64,000 nucleotides of DNA, from positions 18,017 to 82,016 of the forward strand of contig JAKPFT010000062.1 in the NCBI GenBank assembly GCA_029551285.1, given 5' to 3'. Below the pieces are notes generated by a model. That model ran no database searches, was not told where the DNA came from, and saw only the letters and a program-made list of their open reading frames with translations. The stretch is from a bacterium. Lineage in GTDB: Bacteria; Ratteibacteria; UBA8468; B48-G9; DSTR01. Shown piece by piece: positions 31,531-39,912 of this stretch (positions within the stretch are counted from its first letter, which is position 1; each line of letters begins with the position of its first letter). The translations under genes and the position numbers were made by a program.

Positions 31531-33812
31531 ACTTCAGCCTTAATCTTGACCGCCAGCCAGCGACGAAAAGGCGGAAGGGTAACGGAAAGGGTATCACTCT
31601 GGTTTTCCACGGTACCTTCCTGGAGGAAACCGTCTTCCATAGACCAGAATTCAACTTTGTAGCGGCCAGGTTTCTTCTTTCCAAGCGCAATTCTGACATC
31701 CCTCAATTCAGAAAACGAAGTTAGGTCCTGAATTCTGGTCATGACTAGCGGGTCGTATACCCACACCAGAGCCTCGCAAAAGTTGCCCAGGCCGAGCGTT
31801 TTTATTTTCCCTTCAGTCTTTACCTCCTCTATCTCCAGAGCAGTCTTCAAACGATCAACCGAAGCGGCATATCGGGCAAGGTTCTGGTAGATTGGATAAA
31901 GGTTGAGTTCCGTGACCAGCCGATGCCACCAGAAGGCAGGAGCACCGGCAAAGGGCAGGTGAAAGCTGCCCCAGAGTCCGGCGATCACGTCACGAACCAG
32001 ATTGGGGTCAGTGGCTCCCCAGGGTGTGCCTCCAAATTCGGAGACAAAGGTTGGTTTGTCAAAACGGGCGTTGAACCGGTAAATCTCTTTCAGAAATTCC
32101 ACCAGAGAAGTTCGACCGCTCTCATAATAAGCATTGGTGATCGTGTAGTCCACCACGGATGACCGCAGAAGGTCATTATCAACCAGAATGGTGTAATGGG
32201 CGCTCACCAGATGGTGGTAGGGGTCTATTTTTTTCAGGTAACCAGCCAGTCTTTCGTACCAGGTGGTGACCGCAGGCGAAAGGTAAAAATCTCTCCTGGA
32301 ACCTGTCAGGTTGATTTCGTTGAGCAGAACCCAGCCAAAGATATTGGGACTGTAACTCCAGCGGGCAACAATATAGCGAAACTTGCGTCGCATCAACTGC
32401 TCAGCCCTGGTGTCGGTGAAGAACTCCTCGGGTTTTTTCAAAAAACCACCATTTTTCTCATTATAAGGGTGATCCGGCCATTCCTCGTCACAGTAAGTAC
32501 TTAACTGACCGTGGTTGATGAGAACAATCTGGAGATAGATACCGTTAGTTTCGGCCAGCTCCAGGAGGCGGTCAAGTTTCCAGGCATGGCGTAGATTGTA
32601 GAAACCAGCGCCTCTGTACCCGGGCCGGTTTTCAATCCATTCCAGGGCGGCGAACCAGTTAGCCATCCAGACTTCACAGAAATTCTGACCGGACTGTTTC
32701 ATCTGCTGAAAAATCTTTTCGTAGTAGAAAGTCCCACTATCCGGGTCAAGCGGCCGTTTGCGCAAGTGGGCGTAGCGGGTGTCAGTAGGGGAACGAATGT
32801 TTAAGCCCAGGGGATAGAAAAAGGAACCATTGGAAAACTGAAAATAACGGCCATCCAGGGAACTTACCTCAATAAATCCCGGGTTATTTGAGGGCACTGT
32901 TAGAAAGGAAATTCTCTGACTTTCTCTCTCCCCGTGCTTATCCCTCACCTTGATGCGGCAACTGTGCTGACCGCATTTTCTGGGGCTAAACCTCACCTTC
33001 CAGCAGGGATATCCTTCTGGCGCCAGCAGTTCCTGACCGTCAATCAGGGAAGCCTGATAGGTCTGATAGTAAAATCCAGGGAGAACTGTTTCCTGGCCGT
33101 CAGGGTCAAGAAAAGTGGCTGATACTTCCACTTCTTCGGGATTAAAGGGATTGGAGTAATCTTCCGGTAGATTGAAGGTGAGTTCCAACCTTGAGTAGCA
33201 AGGTACCTGCCTGGAAGATATGGTCACTTCCGGAAAAGAGACTAACTCGCCTGCGATTTCATCCAGCCAGAGAGTAACCTCAGCCTCTCTGGAACAAAAA
33301 ACCTTAAGGCCAATTTTCTTAATATTGGCTGCAGCTTTAATTGACCATGGCTGGGCGTGGTTAATAGGTTCCCAGTAAGCACTGTCGGGCTGAACATTTA
33401 AGGTCAGTTTGTTCCAGCGATTCTTCTGAAGGGACATCAAGGGTGTCTGGTACCATAACCACTCAGCGTCCTGGAGAAAAATAACCACTCTCAAGTCATC
33501 AGGTATCTCGCCAGCATAAATGTTAAAAATAAGATGACGGTAACGGGTCAAATCTCGGTAAAAAGATTTTTCCACTGCGGCCTCTCCGGGGAAAGTCATC
33601 TGAACTTCCAGAGAGTGAGTTCCTTCCAGTACACGATTTTGAGTTTGCGAGATTCGGCGTACCCCATTTTGGTTGCCGGGACAGGCAACCCAGGTTTCCG
33701 CGGGCGATTCAAACCCGAAAAAGACCACCTTTCCGGTCTGGGCTGAGACCGTATCCCTGGCGCCGGTTACCAGCAAGCAGGTAAGGAGAAAAAACAAGTC
33801 TGGTTTCCTCAT
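31527..33812 (-). CDS. Secreted clan GH-A glycoside hydrolase-like protein (DUF5060-type)
   Basis: A 761-residue exported protein. Residues 1-24 are a signal peptide. Residues ~25-190 look like a carbohydrate-binding jelly-roll (VVFFGFESPAETWV ... VTLWLDEIAGE). Residues ~200-310 match a DUF5060-like beta domain. Residues ~320-640 are a GH-A TIM barrel starting SLDGRYFQFSNGSFFYPLGLNIR, with the acid/base in GWVLLNEINL and the nucleophile in FVSEFGGTPWG. A beta-rich C-terminus ends the protein. The substrate is not known; a beta-linked glycan is likely for this clan. It lies between a Lon-like protease and a GT2 synthase, all linked by ATGA overlaps. Confidence 0.83.
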   Translation of the reverse strand: MRKPDLFFLLTCLLVTGARDTVSAQTGKVVFFGFESPAETWVACPGNQNGVRRISQTQNRVLEGTHSLEVQMTFPGEAAVEKSFYRDLTRYRHLIFNIYAGEIPDDLRVVIFLQDAEWLWYQTPLMSLQKNRWNKLTLNVQPDSAYWEPINHAQPWSIKAAANIKKIGLKVFCSREAEVTLWLDEIAGELVSFPEVTISSRQVPCYSRLELTFNLPEDYSNPFNPEEVEVSATFLDPDGQETVLPGFYYQTYQASLIDGQELLAPEGYPCWKVRFSPRKCGQHSCRIKVRDKHGERESQRISFLTVPSNNPGFIEVSSLDGRYFQFSNGSFFYPLGLNIRSPTDTRYAHLRKRPLDPDSGTFYYEKIFQQMKQSGQNFCEVWMANWFAALEWIENRPGYRGAGFYNLRHAWKLDRLLELAETNGIYLQIVLINHGQLSTYCDEEWPDHPYNEKNGGFLKKPEEFFTDTRAEQLMRRKFRYIVARWSYSPNIFGWVLLNEINLTGSRRDFYLSPAVTTWYERLAGYLKKIDPYHHLVSAHYTILVDNDLLRSSVVDYTITNAYYESGRTSLVEFLKEIYRFNARFDKPTFVSEFGGTPWGATDPNLVRDVIAGLWGSFHLPFAGAPAFWWHRLVTELNLYPIYQNLARYAASVDRLKTALEIEEVKTEGKIKTLGLGNFCEALVWVYDPLVMTRIQDLTSFSELRDVRIALGKKKPGRYKVEFWSMEDGFLQEGTVENQSDTLSVTLPPFRRWLAVKIKAEV

Positions 33813-36217
33813 GAAGATAACTTTTTAGTCCGTTTACTCCTGGCCTGAATCTTACTCTGCTGGTTAAAGAATTCAAGCCGTTTGACCACAAGATGGTGGA
33901 CCGTGCCTTCAGGATAAGAACCATCAGGGGCCTGCTCACCGGCAGGCACTCCGGTAAGAATCTGCAGACCCTCGTCAACATTGTTTATGGCCCAGATGTG
34001 AAATTTGCCTTTCCTGACGGCCTCAATTACCTCTTCTTTAAGCATCAGATTTTTCACATTGGCCCGGGGAATGATTACTCCCTGGCCATTAACTCCACCT
34101 TTCACCTGGCAGGTGGAGAAAAAGCCTTCTATCTTTTCATTAATTGCTCCCACCGGCTGGACCTGTCCGTGTTGATTGACCGAACCGGTAACTGCGATGG
34201 ACTGTTTCAGGGGTAACCCTGAAAGTGCTGAGAGCAGGGCATATAACTCCGTCGTGGAGGCGCTATCCCCTTCTATTTCTTCATAAACCTGTTCAAAGCA
34301 GATACTGGCAGAGAAGGAAAGAGGCAGGAGTAGTCCATATTTCTGTCGCAGGTAGCCGGAGAGGATAAGAAAACCTTTGTTGTGAATCGTTCCGGCAAGT
34401 TTGACTTCCCGTTCGATATGGATCATGTGACCGCGTCCAAGACCAACCCGGGCTGTGACCCTGTTGGGCTTGCCAAAGGTATAATCGCCTACAGTCATTA
34501 CCGATAGACCGTTCACCTGCCCCACCACCGCTCCTTCTATGTCCACCAGCAATGTACCGTCAGCGATGAGCTCCTCCAGACGCTTTTCCATGAGATTGGA
34601 GCGGTAGATTTTTTCCTCCAGGGCTTTCTTCACGTGGGCTACCCCAACCTGAGGCTCGCCTGCCTGATTGGCCCAGTAACATGCCTCCCTGACCAGGTCA
34701 GCAATGTCACTGAAACGCGTCGTCAGTTTGGTCTGGTCTTCTACCAGACGGGAGCCATGCTGAATGACTTCGCACATGGCTGCCCTGTCCAGATGTTTGA
34801 GTCCTTCTTCCCGGCAGAGCTTGCTGATAAAGGCAGCATAGTTAGCAATTCCCTGACGGTCTCTTTCCATAAAAACAGAAAAATCAGCCCTGACCTTAAA
34901 GAGTTTTCTAAAGTCTTCGTCGTAGTTATACAGCAGATAATACAACCAGAGGTTGCCAATCAGAATCACCTTGGACTGAAGTGGAATTGGTTCGGGTTTG
35001 ATGGTGGGAGTGTTGATTAAACGGAACTGTTCGTTAATATCCTCTATAACCACCTGGCGATTCTGGATAGCCCGTTTGAGAACATCCCAGGCAAAATAGT
35101 TGCGCAGGACGTCCATGACCCGGAGAATGAGAAAACCTCCGTTAGCCAGATGGAGAGCTCCTGGTTTCATCATGGTGTGGTCGGTGAACATAGCTCCCAA
35201 TTGTGGTCGGTATTCAATCCGCCCGGTGAGGTTGTAGGCGGTGGGATTCACCTCCTTGACCACCGGAGCACCCCGCGTTCGGGAGTGGTCAACAAAGACA
35301 TTCACCTGATACTTCTGAAGAGTGCCATCCTTTATTCCCAGGCGCAATCCTGGCATAATTTCTGGCTCCTTCTTCTCCTGAAAATCCTCCAGATTTCTGA
35401 CGATATCTTCTTCCACCTCAGCCAGCCATCTGGTAATTTCCGGGTAGGTGGCATATTTCTCCTTTAATTCTGACAGTCGTGGGGAGGTTACCGCCTGGCC
35501 AGTTTCTCGGTCCAGTGCCTCCAGTTTTTGCCGTAAGATCTTTTCTTTTTCCCGGACGCGGCGCAGGGCCTCAGTCAAAACCTCATAAAGAACCTCCTGG
35601 CGTTGCCGGATTTCCTGACGTGCCTGGTCGGTCAATTTTTCCATTTCTTCTTCGGAGAGGGGACGACCTTCAACCAGGGGTACAAAGACGACGCCGCCAG
35701 GGGTCTGCTTGATTTGAAAGCCGGATTGACGAGCAGTTTCTTCCACGCCATTGAAGATTTCTTCTCTGGTTTTCTGGAATTCTTTTACCAGAGCGTTTTT
35801 GTGCTCTTCGTAAACCTTGCTCTCAAAGGCGCGCGGTATCTCAATCTTGAGTTCGGCAATCAAGCGCTCCATGTCAGCCTGGAAATTGCTGGCCTGTCCC
35901 GGCGCCATCTGAAGCGCCCTGGGGTGGTCCGGTCGCGAAAAGTTATAAACGTAGCACCAGTCGCTGGGGGTCGGTAATCGCTCGGCAATCTTTCTGACAG
36001 CAGCCTCAACCGAGGTCATCTTTCCTGTGCCGGAAGGGCCAGCCACAAAGATATTGTACCCGTAGTCGCCAATCTTCAAGCCGAATTCAATGGCCCTCAT
36101 CGCTCTTTCCTGGCCGATCATTCCCTCAGCCGCTTCAATTCTGTCGCTGCTTTCCGGTACCATCTCTCCTGGCCAGGGTGCCTGTAATCTGTCAGGCGCT
36201 ACCTCTTTTTCTTTCAT
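33809..36217 (-). CDS. Lon-like ATP-dependent protease (LonB/LonC-type, COG1067)
   Basis: An 802-residue soluble AAA+ protease. The Walker A motif is VAGPSGTGKMTSVEAA (residues ~58-73). An inserted coiled-coil-rich region follows (residues ~130-270). The middle holds the AAA second half (HLANGGFLILRVMDVLRN, QVVIEDINEQFRL). The C-terminal ~200 residues are the Lon protease domain with the Ser-Lys dyad: Ser in EGDSASTTE and Lys in GAINEKIEG. There is no membrane segment, unlike archaeal LonB. It probably handles protein quality control. GGAGG precedes the ATG. It heads an operon with the glycosidase and GT2, which is unexpected. Confidence 0.9.
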   Translation of the reverse strand: MKEKEVAPDRLQAPWPGEMVPESSDRIEAAEGMIGQERAMRAIEFGLKIGDYGYNIFVAGPSGTGKMTSVEAAVRKIAERLPTPSDWCYVYNFSRPDHPRALQMAPGQASNFQADMERLIAELKIEIPRAFESKVYEEHKNALVKEFQKTREEIFNGVEETARQSGFQIKQTPGGVVFVPLVEGRPLSEEEMEKLTDQARQEIRQRQEVLYEVLTEALRRVREKEKILRQKLEALDRETGQAVTSPRLSELKEKYATYPEITRWLAEVEEDIVRNLEDFQEKKEPEIMPGLRLGIKDGTLQKYQVNVFVDHSRTRGAPVVKEVNPTAYNLTGRIEYRPQLGAMFTDHTMMKPGALHLANGGFLILRVMDVLRNYFAWDVLKRAIQNRQVVIEDINEQFRLINTPTIKPEPIPLQSKVILIGNLWLYYLLYNYDEDFRKLFKVRADFSVFMERDRQGIANYAAFISKLCREEGLKHLDRAAMCEVIQHGSRLVEDQTKLTTRFSDIADLVREACYWANQAGEPQVGVAHVKKALEEKIYRSNLMEKRLEELIADGTLLVDIEGAVVGQVNGLSVMTVGDYTFGKPNRVTARVGLGRGHMIHIEREVKLAGTIHNKGFLILSGYLRQKYGLLLPLSFSASICFEQVYEEIEGDSASTTELYALLSALSGLPLKQSIAVTGSVNQHGQVQPVGAINEKIEGFFSTCQVKGGVNGQGVIIPRANVKNLMLKEEVIEAVRKGKFHIWAINNVDEGLQILTGVPAGEQAPDGSYPEGTVHHLVVKRLEFFNQQSKIQARSKRTKKLSS

Positions 36218-36269
36218 TTTGCCTCCACGCGGTAGGTTTCATTAATTTGACGCTTGAGTGTTTGCCTCT

Positions 36270-36291
36270 GTTGAGGCTTCTAAGTTGAGGC
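36270..36291. repeat. Short direct repeat between the Lon-like and alcohol dehydrogenase genes
   Basis: GTTGAGGC occurs twice, 14 bp apart start to start, and overlaps an inverted GCCTC-TGTT-GAGGC. It lies about 50 bp upstream of the minus-strand lon-like start and could be an operator for that gene. Only the pattern is seen. Confidence 0.3.
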
Positions 36292-36323
36292 CGCGCTCTT
36301 ATAGAAGCATTTTAACATATTTA

Positions 36324-36352
36324 TTGCCCGAATCGCTAAGGAATGTTACACT
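36324..36352 (+). promoter_or_regulatory. Promoter of the zinc alcohol dehydrogenase operon
   Basis: TTGCCC, a 17-bp spacer and TACACT. Transcription would start near 36359, about 19 nt before the ATG, leaving room for the AGGAGAAG site. It lies downstream of the track start at 36258, so the shorter protein is right. Confidence 0.7.
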
Positions 36353-36377
36353 TGAGCAAAACAGGAGAAGACACGCC

Positions 36378-37403
36378 ATGAAAGCTGCTCTGCTAACACC
36401 TGACCGAAAAATCGTTGTTGAGGAACTTCCGGAACCAGAAATCAGTAAGGGGAATGAGATTATGGTCCGGGTACGGTGTGTTGGTATCTGCGGGTCAGAT
36501 GTTCATTATTTTCGCTATGGACGGATTGGAGACCAGGTCGTTCGCGACAGGATTATCCTGGGGCATGAGGCCTCCGGGGAGGTGGTAGCCGTCGGGCAGG
36601 AGGTGGAAAAGTTGAAGGTCGGCGACAGGGTGGCTATTGAGCCGAGTATTTCCTGTGGCGATTGCCCTCAGTGCCGGAAGGGAAAGCCTAACTTATGTCC
36701 CCGGGTGCTTTTCCTGGGTACGCCCCCGGTGGATGGGGCGCTGAGAGAGTTTCTGGTGATGCCGGAGAGCAATCTGGTTAAACTGCCTGAAGGAGTGACC
36801 TATGCTGAAGGTGCTCTGGCGGAACCGCTGGCCATTGGTCTTTATGCTGTCCGGTTGAGTTGTTTCCGACCAGGGGATAGTGTTCTGGTTATTGGCGCCG
36901 GTCCGATTGGTCTTTCCGTAGTCTTTGCTGCTGCCAGTCTTTCCCGGAATCTGGTGGTAAGAGACCTGCTTCCCTGGCGGCTGGAGATGGCGAAACTTCT
37001 TGGGGCTACAGAGGTGGTTCTGGTAAGTCAGGAACGGCGGAGTTTATCGCTCCGGAAAGACGAGGAACTTTTTGATGTGGTTTTTGAGGCTGCGGGAAAG
37101 GAGGAAACTTTCCAGGAAGCCACCAGAAACGTTAGAGTTGGTGGCAACATGGTACTCATCGGGATTCCGGATAAGGATGAGGTTGGTCTGAATCCGCACC
37201 TTTTGCGCCGGAAGGAGGTCCTGGTGACCAATGTTCGGCGTTCAGCCCATACTACCGAAATGGCGTTACAACTGGTGGCTCAACACAGAGGCTTACTGAA
37301 CCGAATGATTACCCATACTTTCCCACTTCAGGAAACGGAAAGGGCACTTTCTCTGGTTGGTGCTTATGGAGATGGGGTAGTCAAGGCCATGATTGAACTA
37401 TGA
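36378..37403 (+). CDS. Zinc-dependent alcohol/polyol dehydrogenase (MDR family, sorbitol dehydrogenase-like)
   Basis: A 341-residue medium-chain dehydrogenase. The catalytic zinc site is in CVGICGSDVHYF and GHEASGEVVAVG. The structural zinc lobe is SCGDCPQCRKGKPNLC. The Rossmann motif is VLVIGAGPIGLSVV. It resembles sorbitol/xylitol and threonine dehydrogenases; the substrate is probably a polyol or sugar alcohol. I start at 36378 for a normal length and a leader that fits the promoter. Its stop codon overlaps a 28-codon micro-ORF by ATGA. Confidence 0.9.
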   Translation: MKAALLTPDRKIVVEELPEPEISKGNEIMVRVRCVGICGSDVHYFRYGRIGDQVVRDRIILGHEASGEVVAVGQEVEKLKVGDRVAIEPSISCGDCPQCRKGKPNLCPRVLFLGTPPVDGALREFLVMPESNLVKLPEGVTYAEGALAEPLAIGLYAVRLSCFRPGDSVLVIGAGPIGLSVVFAAASLSRNLVVRDLLPWRLEMAKLLGATEVVLVSQERRSLSLRKDEELFDVVFEAAGKEETFQEATRNVRVGGNMVLIGIPDKDEVGLNPHLLRRKEVLVTNVRRSAHTTEMALQLVAQHRGLLNRMITHTFPLQETERALSLVGAYGDGVVKAMIEL

Positions 37404-37486
37404 GGTCTGAACCGGCGGAGAAGACAAAGAGGCAGTTACCGGGGGAGAAATCGGGAAAAGTAAGGTTGGAATCGGGAGAACGATGA
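37400..37486 (+). CDS. Possible 28-residue micro-ORF (unknown)
   Basis: Too short for the ORF track. It runs from an ATG that overlaps the dehydrogenase stop (ATGA) to a TGA that overlaps the next gene's ATG (ATGA), so it exactly fills the 79-bp gap. The translation is very hydrophilic and basic/acidic (begins MRSEPAEKTKRQ, ends LESGER). It could be a true microprotein, or simply a stretch translated to carry ribosomes to the next start. No homologue comes to mind. Confidence 0.35.
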   Translation: MRSEPAEKTKRQLPGEKSGKVRLESGER

Positions 37487-37743
37487 GACTGATCTATGCC
37501 TTGATAACGATTTTACTGGCAACCATGGTGGCCACTGTGCTGGGACAGATAGTGGCTATTTTTCTTCCGCAGGATAGTCTTTTAACTATTCTTCTGACCA
37601 CCGCGGTTAGCCCGGGAGTGTCTTTGCCACTGAAGGACCTGGGCGCTTTTTCTGCAGGTTTTCAGTTTCAGTTAAAGTTGACCGCCGTGAGTTTGTGCGG
37701 GATGGTGCTGGGCACTTTAATGGCCCTGAAAAGAATTCGCTAA
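37483..37743 (+). CDS. Small membrane protein, DUF4321-like
   Basis: An 86-residue protein with two hydrophobic helices (about residues 3-28 and 62-82) flanking a loop. The motif pattern LGQIVAIFLP ... SLPLKDLGAFSAGFQFQLKLTAVSLCGMVLGTL is like DUF4321, a family of unknown function. It lies between the dehydrogenase and the UPF0016 gene. The start is preceded by GGGAGAA. Confidence in the family name is moderate. Confidence 0.65.
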   Translation: MRLIYALITILLATMVATVLGQIVAIFLPQDSLLTILLTTAVSPGVSLPLKDLGAFSAGFQFQLKLTAVSLCGMVLGTLMALKRIR

Positions 37744-37781
37744 AATCACAAGGATAAGTGCCTCCACAACCGGGGGGATTG

Positions 37782-38054
37782 ATGGACTGGAAAATCTTTC
37801 TGAGTGCGCTAACGACTATTTTTCTGGCGGAGTTAGGTGACAAAACTCAACTGGCCAGTTTATGTCTGGCGGCTGAATCCAGGTCAGTGCTGTCGGTGTT
37901 TCTGGGAGCAATGGCTGCCTTCAGTCTGGTGACCGTGATTACCGTTATTCTTGGAGGCGCATGGGGAAAACTTCTTAGGCCAGAAATAGTCAGGTACATT
38001 GCGGCCACGCTTTTCGTGGCCATTGGGTTACTGATGTTTGCCGGGAAGCTGTAG
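37782..38054 (+). CDS. UPF0016/GDT1-family membrane protein, single-repeat form
   Basis: A 90-residue protein with three hydrophobic helices and the family signature LAELGDKTQLA near residues 15-25. GDT1/MneA-type members transport Mn2+ or Ca2+ and usually contain two copies of this repeat; here there is one, so it would need to dimerise. The ATG at 37782 follows GGGGGA; a GTG at 37758 in the same frame is an alternative. It is followed by miaB after 21 bp. Confidence 0.85.
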   Translation: MDWKIFLSALTTIFLAELGDKTQLASLCLAAESRSVLSVFLGAMAAFSLVTVITVILGGAWGKLLRPEIVRYIAATLFVAIGLLMFAGKL

Positions 38055-38075
38055 GCCCGCAGTGGTCAGATTGGA

Positions 38076-39428
38076 ATGGAACGGAAAGAAAAAAAGAAGG
38101 TTTTTATCCGGACCTTTGGCTGTCAGATGAACGACGTCGATTCCGAAAGGTTGCTGGCCAGGCTGGAAAAGGCTGGTTTCCTGCCGGCAGAGAGACCGGA
38201 AAACGCTGATATTCTCATTGTTAACACCTGCAGCGTTCGGGCGCATGCGGAACAGCGTGGTCTGGGATATCTCTGTTCTTTAAAGCACCTTAAGAATTCG
38301 GGGAGAATCTTCTGTTTAATCGGCTGTACGGCCAGTCTCTACGGCCAGGAACTTGTGGAAAAATATCCCTTTATTGACCTTGTCTGCAGCCCGGGAAGAC
38401 TCCCGGAGTTTCCTGACCTGCTGGCGCAGGCGGAAAAAGGTAGCCGGGTCGTGGCCACTGGAGAAGGCGGCTGGCCTTTTCTCCAGGACCTTCCCCAGTT
38501 ATCTGACCAGGTCACGGCTTCTCTTTATGTCACCAGGGGATGCAGCAATTTCTGCAGTTACTGTGTGGTGCCTTTCACCCGGGGAAGACTTGTCAGCCGG
38601 CCGAAGAAAGAAATAGTAGATGAAGTTAAACACCTGACGGAGCAAGGAGTCAGAGAAATAACCCTCCTGGGTCAGAATGTAAATCAGTATGGTGCTGACC
38701 TGCCTGACGGGCACAGTTTTGTTAAACTTCTCTGTGAGGTTCACGAAATTTCTGGTGTTAGCCGACTGCGCTTTCTTACCTCACACCCCAAGGATGTACC
38801 GCGAGAACTTCTGCTGGCCTTTCGGGACCTGCCTAAACTGTACCGGCACTTCCACCTGCCGGTGCAGGCTGGTTCCAGCAAGATTCTGAAGGCGATGGGC
38901 CGCGGCTACGATGCCAGCGATTACCTGAGATTGATTGATGCCGTTCGCTCCCTGGTTCCTGAGGTCACAATCACATCTGACGTGATGGTTGGTTTTCCGC
39001 TGGAAGAGGAAGAAGATTTTGAGCAGACCCTGACGCTGGTGGAAAGGGTCAGGTTTCATGACCTTTTTGTTTTCAAATACTCACCCCGGCCCGGTACGGC
39101 TGCGGCCAGATGGGGAGACCCTGTTTCTCCGGAAGTTAAAGCGAGGCGACATCGTGTTATCCTTGAGCTTCAACAGTCCATTTCCAGGCAGTATCTGGAA
39201 AAACTCGTGGGCCGACAGGAACTGGTACTGGTGATCAGGAGTAGCCGCAGAAACCGCTATCTTCTGGGAAGGACCACAACTGACCTGGCTGTTCTTTTTC
39301 CCGGCCAGAGGGACCTCACGGGAAAAGTTACCCCGGTGGAGATTGTGGCGGCTAAGCCGAATCTCCTCCTGGGAAGCTGTTCTGCCGGCGAGTTGACCCC
39401 TGACGTTTTTTCTTCAGCATCCGCATAA
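38076..39428 (+). CDS. miaB: tRNA-2-methylthio-N6-dimethylallyladenosine synthase
   Basis: MiaB is a radical SAM methylthiotransferase acting on i6A37 of tRNAs that read UNN codons. The 450-residue protein has the N-terminal UPF0004 domain (FIRTFGCQMNDVDSERL, with further Cys in IVNTCSVR and LIGCTA) holding one [4Fe-4S] cluster. The radical SAM triad is in RGCSNFCSYCVVPFTRG, and a C-terminal TRAM RNA-binding domain ends the protein. MiaB fits better than RimO or MtaB by the FGCQMN start and VVPFTRGR, but assignment by eye is not absolute. Its 3' end overlaps the convergent OB-like gene by 77 bp. Confidence 0.92.
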   Translation: MERKEKKKVFIRTFGCQMNDVDSERLLARLEKAGFLPAERPENADILIVNTCSVRAHAEQRGLGYLCSLKHLKNSGRIFCLIGCTASLYGQELVEKYPFIDLVCSPGRLPEFPDLLAQAEKGSRVVATGEGGWPFLQDLPQLSDQVTASLYVTRGCSNFCSYCVVPFTRGRLVSRPKKEIVDEVKHLTEQGVREITLLGQNVNQYGADLPDGHSFVKLLCEVHEISGVSRLRFLTSHPKDVPRELLLAFRDLPKLYRHFHLPVQAGSSKILKAMGRGYDASDYLRLIDAVRSLVPEVTITSDVMVGFPLEEEEDFEQTLTLVERVRFHDLFVFKYSPRPGTAAARWGDPVSPEVKARRHRVILELQQSISRQYLEKLVGRQELVLVIRSSRRNRYLLGRTTTDLAVLFPGQRDLTGKVTPVEIVAAKPNLLLGSCSAGELTPDVFSSASA

Positions 39429-39912
39429 GAAGAACGGAGCACAACCCGATAGTTCCGAAGAGTACAATTGCGATCAGTTCCTCTCTAAAAAAGTATTCCT
39501 TTTCCTCATAACCCGGTAAGACAACCTTCATGGAAATGACATGAAGATCAGGGCCAGTCCCATGCAGGGGGCAGTGCTGGAAAAAGGTACCCTGAACCTC
39601 AACAATGTCGCCACGCACCTGATACCGGCCTAACTGGCCGATCCGGGGCATCATCTCCCTGGGGAACCAGAGACCAAGGCAGTTTGGACCTTCCAGAAGG
39701 TTAACCCAGAAACCTTCTGGTGCCCGGATGAGGTCACCAATGAGTTCCCCCTGAAGTGTCACCACCTGGCCATGGTAGGTGTTTGCATTTGTCAGTAACT
39801 CTCTTAGAGACAGAGACCGGTTATTCTGGGAGAAATGCTCGGCCAGTGAGACCGAAACAAAAGCGGCCAGGGCGATAAAGATAGTTAGAAGGAAACTGAA
39901 ATTTCTTTTCAT
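39352..39912 (-). CDS. Exported/anchored OB-fold-like protein of unknown function
   Basis: A 186-residue protein with an N-terminal signal or membrane segment (FSFLLTIFIALAAFVSVSLA) and a second hydrophobic helix near residues 145-165 (ELIAIVLFGTIGLCSVLLM) followed by a basic tail. The domain between looks like an OB-fold (YHGQVVTLQGELIGDL ... GFWVNLLEGPNCLGLWFP ... RYQVRGDIVEVQGTF). I do not know the family. The ATG at 39912 gives an ATGA overlap with trkH, so it is the last gene of the long minus-strand array. Its 3' 77 bp lie antisense to miaB. Confidence 0.7.
   Translation of the reverse strand: MKRNFSFLLTIFIALAAFVSVSLAEHFSQNNRSLSLRELLTNANTYHGQVVTLQGELIGDLIRAPEGFWVNLLEGPNCLGLWFPREMMPRIGQLGRYQVRGDIVEVQGTFFQHCPLHGTGPDLHVISMKVVLPGYEEKEYFFREELIAIVLFGTIGLCSVLLMRMLKKKRQGSTRRQNSFPGGDSA

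Noticed and set aside
31166-31699. Minus-strand ORF of 177 residues overlapping the glycosidase/GT2 junction
   Set aside because: Same strand as both genes but another frame, Arg/Pro/Ser-rich with no motifs; both flanking genes are well supported across it.
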